Source of the DNA: Flavobacterium psychrophilum
GTDB lineage: Bacteria > Bacteroidota > Bacteroidia > Flavobacteriales > Flavobacteriaceae
Assembly (NCBI GenBank): GCA_945897545.1
Contig: CAMDGJ010000054.1
Span: 1 to 13,701, forward strand
Direction of reading: 5' to 3'
Length of the DNA: 13,701 nt
Part shown: positions 7,445 to 13,701 of the stretch, piece by piece
Layout of the letters: the number at the start of each line of letters is the position of its first letter
Numbering within the stretch: the stretch's first letter is position 1
Position numbers and translations under genes: made by a program
Notes under the pieces: model-generated
Databases searched by the model: none
Told to the model about the DNA's origin: nothing
Seen by the model: the letters and a program-made list of their open reading frames with translations, nothing else

Positions 7445-8821
7445 TTATTTTAACTCCACAATATTAGCTCTCAAACAAACATTCATAAATGCTGCCGATG
7501 TCCATAGTTGTGAACCCGAACCCGAAATTAAACCTGAAGGCAATGGCACTTTCTCGTGAAACGAACCAAAACCTCCCCATTCCTTATCGCGTTTATCAGA
7601 GAATTTAGTTCCCATCGTTCGCGCCAGTAGTGCTGCATTGTATGCTGTATAATCTTTGCCATCGGCAATTTCCTTGGCTTGCAAGAAAAAAGTATCGCAA
7701 AAGGGCCAGGCGGCGGCATTGTGATCTCCTGTTCCATCGCCTAAAAACGGATAAATCAAAGGGATTCCGAATTGATTGTAGGGATAATTATCAATCGCTT
7801 TTCTGGCGGCATCCCCTTTTACGATCCCAAACAGTATTGCAAAAGCCGTTCCCAGGTCGTGCTGGTTCGGCAATACTTTTCCGTTTCTGTCTTTAAAGTA
7901 AGTAAAGGTGCCATCCGGCAGTAGTAATTCTTTGAGAATAGCCGTTTTGAGCGATTCGGCTTTTTTGGTCCAAGATTTAGATTCTTTGTGCAAATTGCAT
8001 TTTTGGGCAGCATTGGCTAGAGACAGCATTGCTTTATAGTACAAACAATTGGTAGAAGTACTTTTTATCAATACGCAATCAGCCTGGGAATAACCCTCTG
8101 GATAGCCATCGGATTGCAAGTCCTGAAAAGTGTTTTGACCTTTGTACAAACCATCTGTTTTATCAAACCAAGGAGCATAAAGGGTGTCAAAATTACTTTT
8201 CCCATTGGTATAAAACCAATTCCAATCGGCTACTTCAGGATGGCTTTTAAATAAATCATTTGTAGCCCAAATCCAAACTACATCATCAGTTCGGCGTGTG
8301 ATACTGTTGCTTTTGAACTGAGCCATAATTTGTTTCCTATCGTCTGTAATTGCTTCCCAAGGAGCATCGATTTCTTTAATTACCTCTTCTGTTGAAACTT
8401 TGTATCCCATTTTAGTCACTACATTTCTCGTTACCCGAAGGGATTTCATCATCTCTTTGGGATAAACGGCATTAAGACCCAAAATTCCTGCATAAGAGAT
8501 GTCACGGGTATAAACACGATCGGTGTACCGTCGTCCGGCTGCAAAATAGGTTCCATAATCGTTGGTAATCAAATTGAGTTCTACATCGTGCAGGGCAATT
8601 GCCCACATTTTTTTGGTCAAAGCTGTGGCTTCTGGTTTTAGTGCCATAGTGTTTTTAGGGGTGAAATTGGGCAAATCGGCAGTTACAAATTGTCCTAACC
8701 CATCTTCTAAGGAATTAGTTTTTAACTCCAATGGTCCTTTCTCATAGACGAATTTTTGACTGTAGGCAAAGGATACAAACAAAAAAATAGTTAGAAGAAT
8801 AAGTAAAGTATACTTTGTCAA
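7445..8821 (-). CDS. Secreted (alpha/alpha)6-barrel glycosidase-like protein, TTG start
   Basis: This 458-residue exported protein is probably a periplasmic or surface glycosidase. The signal peptide is at 1-21 (TKYTLLILLTIFLFVSFAYS, then Q). The remainder is helical and carries motifs typical of six-hairpin enzymes related to glycogen-debranching, GH78-like and trehalase-like proteins: YTRDISYAGILG 104-115, RTDDVVWIWA 177-186, DGYPEGY 238-244, DHNAAAWPFCD 366-376, EWGGFGSFHE 414-423 and GSGSQLWTSAAF 434-445. Acidic candidates for catalysis are D107, D179/D180 and D366. The start is TTG at 8821: an in-frame stop lies upstream, there is no ATG in between, and the signal peptide begins right there. 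It is the first gene after the terminator that closes the gal operon, so it probably opens the exported-enzyme unit. The exact GH family and substrate are not recognised. Confidence 0.85.
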   Translation of the reverse strand: MTKYTLLILLTIFLFVSFAYSQKFVYEKGPLELKTNSLEDGLGQFVTADLPNFTPKNTMALKPEATALTKKMWAIALHDVELNLITNDYGTYFAAGRRYTDRVYTRDISYAGILGLNAVYPKEMMKSLRVTRNVVTKMGYKVSTEEVIKEIDAPWEAITDDRKQIMAQFKSNSITRRTDDVVWIWATNDLFKSHPEVADWNWFYTNGKSNFDTLYAPWFDKTDGLYKGQNTFQDLQSDGYPEGYSQADCVLIKSTSTNCLYYKAMLSLANAAQKCNLHKESKSWTKKAESLKTAILKELLLPDGTFTYFKDRNGKVLPNQHDLGTAFAILFGIVKGDAARKAIDNYPYNQFGIPLIYPFLGDGTGDHNAAAWPFCDTFFLQAKEIADGKDYTAYNAALLARTMGTKFSDKRDKEWGGFGSFHEKVPLPSGLISGSGSQLWTSAAFMNVCLRANIVELK

Positions 8822-8843
8822 TTTCGCTTTTATAAATAAACTA

Positions 8844-8851
8844 CAAATTTA
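8844..8851 (-). promoter_or_regulatory. Candidate Bacteroidota -7 promoter element (TAAATTTG)
   Basis: The minus strand reads TAAATTTG, an exact match to the Bacteroidota -7 consensus TAnnTTTG, 23-30 bases before the TTG start of the (alpha/alpha)6 gene and after the upstream terminator. The expected TTG at -33 is not well placed: the nearest ones lie 11 and 26 bases upstream. The call rests mainly on position and the -7 match. Confidence 0.35.
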
Positions 8852-8861
8852 ACTATTTTAG

Positions 8862-8876
8862 ACAACTTTCGGTTGT
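8862..8876. repeat. Short inverted repeat ACAAC-N5-GTTGT, possible operator
   Basis: A perfect 5-base inverted repeat with a 5-base spacer sits 10 bases upstream of the TAAATTTG promoter candidate, where a repressor or activator could bind. Five-base arms are short, so chance is quite possible. Confidence 0.2.
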
Positions 8877-8968
8877 TCAAAAAGTCTCATACACTTGGTC
8901 TTTTTGTTTCAAATATCTTCAAAATTTTAATCTTAATTATTCAATATTTCTTCAGTGCAATTTAAACC

Positions 8969-9002
8969 AAAAAAAGCCCCATCACGCAAATAATGGGGCT
9001 TT
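8969..9002 (-). terminator. Intrinsic terminator of the galK-galT-galE-symporter unit
   Basis: AAAGCCCCAT (8973-8982) and ATGGGGCTTT (8993-9002) form a perfect 10-base-pair stem with a 10-base loop. On the minus strand the stem is followed by seven T residues (complement of the A run 8969-8975). It lies 23 bases after the symporter stop, and the strong U-tract is only on the minus side, so it stops transcription coming from the symporter. Confidence 0.9.
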
Positions 9003-9025
9003 GAACTATAAAAACTAACTATTTT

Positions 9026-10714
9026 CTACCAAAATATAGAATACAAGGCTACTAAAATACCTCCTATTAGTAAACTTCCTGCTAAAAAGGCATTATTCAC
9101 TTTAAACATGGAAGCATCAATTTCTAATCCTTTCGTTTTCAAACCACGTTTCTGATCCAATAAACTAATCATTATCATAAGAACAACGCATATTGCAAAA
9201 ACAAAACCCATACGATCAATGAATGGAATTTCATATAAACTTGTTCCGTCCTCTTGGGTTACTAGTGCAGAAAAACCTGATGCATGTAAAAATTCTAAAT
9301 TCATCCAATTGGGTAAAAACTTAAATAGTACTGACAATATGAAACCTCCAATGGTTGCAAACATGGCAGCATTTGAACTTGTTTTTTTCCAGAAGAATCC
9401 TAAAATAAACATGGCAAAAATACCGGGACTCACAAATCCTGTATATTCTTGAATAAATTCGAATCCTCCTTTTTTGTCAATTCCTAAATGCGGTGCAATG
9501 ATAACTGCCAAGAGCATTGCTATTAAAACCGTTAATTTACCTACTCTAACCATTTTCTTTTCACTAGCATTTACGTCAATTTTTTTCTTGAAAATATCCA
9601 AAGTGAAAATTGTTGCAATACTATTTACTTTACCTGCTAAAGAAGCTACAACTGCAGCCGTTAAAGCGGCAAAAGACAAGCCTTTTAAACCTACAGGCAA
9701 TAAATTTAATAATACAGGATAAGAACGGTCTGGATTTAAAACCCCGTCAGGCCCAAGCAATTCTGTTTGCAAGCCCCCTTTCATATAAATGACATAAGCA
9801 GCAATACCCGGTAAAACCACAATAACAGGCATCAATAATTTTAAGAAAGCTGCAAATAGAATACCACTTCTGGCCGTTTTTAAATCAGCCCCTAAAGCTC
9901 TTTGAGTAATGTATTGATTACACCCCCAATAATTTAAATTTACAATCCACATCCCTCCAAGTAATACTGTAAGTCCTGGTAAACTAGGGAAGTTAGGACT
10001 ATCCTTTTTGAAAATCATGTGGAAATGATCTCCCGATTGACTCATCATATAGTTAAAACCATCTACCATTCCGTGTTGTCCATTTAATTCAGCTACTTTA
10101 TCCAATGCTAAATAAGTGGTTACCAAACCACCGAAAATTAGGAAAACCACTTGAATAACATCGGTATATCCGATTACTTTCATACCTCCCAAAGCAATAA
10201 TAATAGCAAAGAAAGCTAGTCCATACATACACAAATCTAAATTTATTCCAGAAATACCATTAATAGCTAATGCCCCTAGATAAAGAATAGAAGTTAAGTT
10301 TACAATTACATAAAGTAACAACCAGAAAACGGCCATAATCATGGCGATGTCTCCATTGTATCTTTCACTCAAAAACTGGGGCATCGTGTAAATTTTATTC
10401 TTTAAATACACGGGAATAAAAAACACGGCAACAATAATTAATGTCAATGCAGACATCCACTCATAGCTTGCAATAGCCAATCCCATTTTAAACCCATTGC
10501 CTGACATGGCAATAAATTGCTCAGAAGAAATATTGGACGCAATTAATGAGGTTCCAATTGCCCACCAAGTTAAAGAACCTTCAGCCAAGAAGTAATCATG
10601 CGAAGCAGAGTGTTTGGCCGTTTGTTTTCGTTTGTAAATCCAATAGCCATATCCAGATACTATAAAAAAGTATATTAGAAAGACTAAATAATCGGTAAGT
10701 TGTAATGTTTTCAT
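9026..10714 (-). CDS. Sodium/galactose symporter (SSS family, vSGLT-like)
   Basis: This is a 562-residue inner-membrane protein with about 14 hydrophobic segments, close in length and sequence to Vibrio parahaemolyticus vSGLT. It couples sodium entry to hexose uptake. The residues that line the vSGLT galactose site are all present at matching places: N61, Q66, E85, S88, N259, Y262 (gate), K292 and Q422. Signature blocks such as ASYEWMSA 82-89, VVLPGIAAYV 299-308 and IQEYTGFVSPGI 421-432 are near-identical to vSGLT. One of two adjacent sodium-site serines of vSGLT is A357 here, with S358 retained. The ATG start is in good context before the first membrane segment. The gene follows galE after 49 bases (containing a TAATAATAATAA run) and is closed by the terminator, which ties galactose import to its catabolism. 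Confidence 0.95.
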   Translation of the reverse strand: MKTLQLTDYLVFLIYFFIVSGYGYWIYKRKQTAKHSASHDYFLAEGSLTWWAIGTSLIASNISSEQFIAMSGNGFKMGLAIASYEWMSALTLIIVAVFFIPVYLKNKIYTMPQFLSERYNGDIAMIMAVFWLLLYVIVNLTSILYLGALAINGISGINLDLCMYGLAFFAIIIALGGMKVIGYTDVIQVVFLIFGGLVTTYLALDKVAELNGQHGMVDGFNYMMSQSGDHFHMIFKKDSPNFPSLPGLTVLLGGMWIVNLNYWGCNQYITQRALGADLKTARSGILFAAFLKLLMPVIVVLPGIAAYVIYMKGGLQTELLGPDGVLNPDRSYPVLLNLLPVGLKGLSFAALTAAVVASLAGKVNSIATIFTLDIFKKKIDVNASEKKMVRVGKLTVLIAMLLAVIIAPHLGIDKKGGFEFIQEYTGFVSPGIFAMFILGFFWKKTSSNAAMFATIGGFILSVLFKFLPNWMNLEFLHASGFSALVTQEDGTSLYEIPFIDRMGFVFAICVVLMIMISLLDQKRGLKTKGLEIDASMFKVNNAFLAGSLLIGGILVALYSIFW

Positions 10715-10763
10715 AAATTGATTTGGTTAATTGGTTATTATTATTATTTGCTGTTGTTTGTTT

Positions 10764-11777
10764 TTAATTTCTAATTTTTTGCTCCCAGTTCCAAGCGCTT
10801 TCTATTGCTTGATCCAAAGACGATTCTGTTTTCCATCCGAGTATGGTATTTGCTTTGTCGGTTGCAGCATAAGCCATGGTGACATCACCAACTCTCCTAT
10901 CTGCTATTTTGTATGGAAATGGCTTTCTGCTTACTTTTTCAAAGCTGGAAATCACTTCAAGAACTGAACTACCAACCCCAGTTCCCAGGTTGAAAATTTC
11001 TACTTTATCTTCATTTTTATTTTCTAAAAGGCGTTGTAAAGCCACCACGTGTGCTTTGGCTAAATCGACTACGTGAATATAATCACGAATGCATGTGCCG
11101 TCCGGAGTTGGATAATCATTACCATACACCATTAATTCTTTTCGCAATCCCATTCCGGTTTGTGTAATAAACGGAACTAAATTTTGGGGAACACCTATGG
11201 GTAATTCTCCGATTTCTGCCGAAGGATGTGATCCAATTGGATTAAAATATCGCAATAAAATGGCATTGATATTACTCACTTTTGTAACGTCTGTAATGAT
11301 TTCTTCCCCTATTTGTTTGGTATTCCCATAGGGAGACATAGCGGGTTTGATGGGTGCATTTTCATCAATTGGCATGACATCGGCTTGACCATAAACCGTG
11401 CAGGAAGAACTGAAAATAAAATGAGCTTCCGCTTTTTGTTGTAATTCTTGCAACAAATATACCAGAGATGCAATGTTGTTTTCATAGTACAACAATGGAT
11501 TTGTAACGCTTTCGCCTACTGCCTTTGAAGCCGCAAAGTGAATTACGCCACTTACATCATTGTGTTTTTTAAAAAAAGCTTGTACCAATGATTTTTCCCT
11601 TAGATCTAATTTTTCAAATAGGGGTTTTTTACCAGTAATGGCTACAATACCTTTCAAAACAGATTCAGAAGAGTTGGAAAGATTGTCAATAATCACTACT
11701 TCAAAACCCTTATTTTGCAACTCTACTACTGTATGCGAACCGATAAACCCCAAACCTCCAGTTACTAATACTTTCAT
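10764..11777 (-). CDS. galE: UDP-glucose 4-epimerase
   Basis: This 337-residue cytoplasmic short-chain dehydrogenase/reductase interconverts UDP-galactose and UDP-glucose with tightly bound NAD, completing the Leloir cycle. It has the NAD motif GGLGFIG at 7-13, the catalytic triad S125 (in SSSCTVYG), Y150 and K154 (SPYGNTK), RYFNPIGSHP 176-185 and RDYIHVVDLA 231-240, all standard for bacterial GalE. The length is typical. It starts 3 bases after the galT stop, so the two are almost certainly translated from one mRNA. Confidence 0.97.
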   Translation of the reverse strand: MKVLVTGGLGFIGSHTVVELQNKGFEVVIIDNLSNSSESVLKGIVAITGKKPLFEKLDLREKSLVQAFFKKHNDVSGVIHFAASKAVGESVTNPLLYYENNIASLVYLLQELQQKAEAHFIFSSSCTVYGQADVMPIDENAPIKPAMSPYGNTKQIGEEIITDVTKVSNINAILLRYFNPIGSHPSAEIGELPIGVPQNLVPFITQTGMGLRKELMVYGNDYPTPDGTCIRDYIHVVDLAKAHVVALQRLLENKNEDKVEIFNLGTGVGSSVLEVISSFEKVSRKPFPYKIADRRVGDVTMAYAATDKANTILGWKTESSLDQAIESAWNWEQKIRN

Positions 11778-11780
11778 TTT

Positions 11781-12830
11781 TTATTTACTTTTATAATGCA
11801 CGCCTGACAAATCTCTTAACATTTGGGCACTTTTTTCAGGTGTAATATCGCGTTGTGATTCTCCCATCATTTCATATCCCACCATAAATTTTTTGACCGA
11901 AGCCGAACGCAATAAAGGCGGATAAAAATGCATGTGAAAATGCCACTCAGGATGCTCTGTTCCGTCTGTTGGCGCTTGATGAATTCCCGAAGAATAGGGG
12001 AAAGAAGTTTCGAAAAGGTTATCGTACTTCGCAGTTAATTGTTTTAAAATCACTGCATATGCTGACACCTCTTCTGCATTAAAATCAGTAATTTTTGTAA
12101 CATGACGTTTGCAAACAATCATTGTTTCAAAAGGCCAAATTGCCCAAAAAGGGACTAAGGCCACAAAATGATCATTCTCTATGATAATTCGTTCTTTGGC
12201 TTCTAATTCTTTTTTTAAATAGTCCAAAAGTAGATTGCTGTCATATTTATCGTAATACCCTTTTAGGCTATTTTGTGTTTTTTCTATTTGAGTTGGTAAT
12301 GAAGATTGAGCCCAAATTTGTCCGTGTGGGTGCGGATTACTACACCCCATAACGCTTCCTTTATTCTCAAAAATTTGTACATAATTAATGTAATCAACAT
12401 TTCCTAAATCGGTGTATTCTCTTTGCCAAGTACGAATAATTTCTTCGATTGTTGGTAAATCCATTTCCGGTAAAGTGATGTTGTGTTTTGGTGAAAAACA
12501 CACCACTCTAGAGATTCCTCTTTCTGGTTTTGCTTTAAAGAAATTGTCTTGACAGTTTTCGTCAAACTCGATTTCTTCTTGTTTTAAAGCCGCAAAATCA
12601 TTGTCAAAAACGAAGGAACTTGCGTATTGTGGATTTATTTCTCCATTAGCACGAACGTTACCCGGGCATAAATAACAACTTGGGTCGTGTTCTGGTCTCT
12701 TATCATCCGCAATCGTTTCATTTTGACCTTGCCAAGGACGCTTTGCTCGGTGTGGTGAAACCAAAACCCACTCCTTAATAAGAGGATTAAATCGTCTGTG
12801 CGGATCTTCGCAAATATCAAATTTTTTCAT
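11781..12830 (-). CDS. galT: Galactose-1-phosphate uridylyltransferase
   Basis: This 349-residue class I GalT transfers UMP from UDP-glucose to galactose-1-phosphate through a covalent UMP-histidine. The catalytic H169 lies in SNPHPHGQIW (164-173). Zinc ligands equivalent to those of the E. coli enzyme are visible as C52, C55 (CYLCPGN), H116 and H167, and the second metal site as EWHFHMHFYPP 295-305. DPHRRFNPL at 9-17 and WVLVSPHRAKRPWQG at 21-35 are standard N-terminal blocks. It lies 6 bases after galK and 3 before galE. Confidence 0.97.
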   Translation of the reverse strand: MKKFDICEDPHRRFNPLIKEWVLVSPHRAKRPWQGQNETIADDKRPEHDPSCYLCPGNVRANGEINPQYASSFVFDNDFAALKQEEIEFDENCQDNFFKAKPERGISRVVCFSPKHNITLPEMDLPTIEEIIRTWQREYTDLGNVDYINYVQIFENKGSVMGCSNPHPHGQIWAQSSLPTQIEKTQNSLKGYYDKYDSNLLLDYLKKELEAKERIIIENDHFVALVPFWAIWPFETMIVCKRHVTKITDFNAEEVSAYAVILKQLTAKYDNLFETSFPYSSGIHQAPTDGTEHPEWHFHMHFYPPLLRSASVKKFMVGYEMMGESQRDITPEKSAQMLRDLSGVHYKSK

Positions 12831-12836
12831 TACTAA

Positions 12837-13701
12837 CTAGTTTTTATAAAGTGATGTTCCGTTAGAAACTTTCACATCGTAAATTTTTAAATCTATGCCA
12901 AATTGGTCTGCATATAATTTGGTGAATTTCTCTTTTACAGCACTTTCGCTTCCCTTTTTTACCAAAGTGATGGTGCAACCACCAAAACCACCTCCCATTA
13001 GTCGAGAACCAATGACATCCTCTTCGGCCTTAGCCAAATCTACTAGATAGTCTAATTCGGCGCAACTTACTTCATAATCTATAGACAATCCCTCATGGGT
13101 TTCAAACATTAATTTTCCTAATGTTTTAATATCCCCTTTGTCTAGGGCTGCACAAGCTTGAATGACACGTTTTATTTCTTTTATGACATATAGACTTCTT
13201 CTGAAGACATTATCGGACATTTTGGATTTCAAACTAGTCAAATGATCAACATCGCAGTCCCTGAAACTTTCAATTTCAGGATAATTTTCTTTAATAATGC
13301 ATAATCCTTCGTTGCATTCGATACGTCGATTATTGTATTCGGATGTAAATAAGGAATGTGTTACATTGCTATCAAACAAGATTAAAGAATAATCAACAAA
13401 ATCAGCATCGTGATAGGTATAATCCAAAGTACGGCAATCAATTTTTATTACTTTGTTCTCCAATCCCATTACACTAGAAAACTGATCCATGATACCGCAA
13501 TTAATGCCAACCCAGTGCTCTGCACTTTGTCCCATTAAAGCCATATCGATTGATTTTAATCCCAAATTAAACATTTCGTTAATTCCGAATAAAAATCCAC
13601 ATTCTAAGGCTGCCGAAGAAGACAAACCAGAACCCGTGGGAATATTACTGCTAAAGGCGCAGTTAAACCCCCCTATTTTGTGTCCTTTTAATTTCAATTG
13701 A
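12837..13701 (-). CDS. galK: Galactokinase, C-terminal part (N-terminus beyond window)
   Basis: The frame is open through the right edge (TTG at 13697 is an internal leucine, not the start). Compared with the usual 380-390 residues, about 100 N-terminal residues, including the GRVNLIGEH galactose-binding motif, lie outside. The visible 288 residues carry the GHMP ATP-binding motif PTGSGLSSSAALE, the catalytic aspartate in CGIMDQ, SEYNNRR, and the C-terminal GHMP loop MGGGFGGC. The enzyme phosphorylates galactose with ATP at C1 in the cytoplasm. As first gene of the unit, its promoter is probably outside the window. Confidence 0.96.
   Translation of the reverse strand, partial: QLKLKGHKIGGFNCAFSSNIPTGSGLSSSAALECGFLFGINEMFNLGLKSIDMALMGQSAEHWVGINCGIMDQFSSVMGLENKVIKIDCRTLDYTYHDADFVDYSLILFDSNVTHSLFTSEYNNRRIECNEGLCIIKENYPEIESFRDCDVDHLTSLKSKMSDNVFRRSLYVIKEIKRVIQACAALDKGDIKTLGKLMFETHEGLSIDYEVSCAELDYLVDLAKAEEDVIGSRLMGGGFGGCTITLVKKGSESAVKEKFTKLYADQFGIDLKIYDVKVSNGTSLYKN

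Noticed and set aside
9219..9792. Plus-strand frames opposite the symporter
   Set aside because: They are antisense shadows of the strongly conserved vSGLT-like gene.
10736..10750. ATT trinucleotide run between galE and the symporter
   Set aside because: Only four units in an A/T-rich spacer; ordinary low-complexity sequence.
13695..13697. TTG as a start for galactokinase
   Set aside because: The frame continues upstream to the window edge and about 100 conserved N-terminal residues of galactokinase would be missing; the codon is an internal leucine.
1..13701. Search for tRNA/rRNA genes, CRISPR repeats, insertion sequences and SusC/SusD
   Set aside because: No cloverleaf-like sequence, regular spaced repeat, transposase motif or TonB-dependent transporter motif was seen.

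Overview
The window looks like a low-G+C Bacteroidota genome, most likely a Flavobacterium-like member of Flavobacteriia. The gene starts lie in A/T-rich leaders without Shine-Dalgarno sequences, a TAnnTTTG-type promoter candidate is present, secreted glycosidases sit next to sugar catabolism genes, and every gene points the same way (minus strand). Read in the direction of transcription, it is a galactoside-use locus.

Region 13701-8969 holds the cytoplasmic and inner-membrane half. It contains galK (its N-terminal third lies outside the window), galT, galE and a sodium/galactose symporter very like Vibrio vSGLT. The gaps are only 6, 3 and 49 bases, and the unit ends in a strong intrinsic terminator at 8969-9002. 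It should import galactose with sodium, phosphorylate it, exchange it onto UDP and epimerise UDP-galactose to UDP-glucose (Leloir pathway).

Region 8968-1 holds the exported half. In order it contains an (alpha/alpha)6-barrel glycosidase-like protein with a TTG start, a divergent clan GH-D (GH36/GH27-like) enzyme, an exported FAD amine oxidase, and two tandem, divergent TIM-barrel proteins. I cannot assign those two to a named glycosidase family. The last one is open from 1516 to the window edge. All five have N-terminal export signals. Gaps between the first four are 135-191 bases, and three of these genes share a similar A-rich leader.

A plausible division of labour is that the periplasmic or surface enzymes release galactose from an unidentified galactoside, the symporter takes it up and GalKTE feeds it into glycolysis. 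No SusC/SusD pair, sulfatase, regulator, galM, RNA gene, mobile element or CRISPR array is visible. The least explained parts are the two TIM-barrel paralogues (one with a lysine/glutamate-rich tail), the amine oxidase, and an orphan C-terminus-like coding scrap at 3573-3650. No stretch over 300 bases lacks a gene. The longest gap, about 200 bases at 8822-9025, holds the terminator and a promoter candidate.
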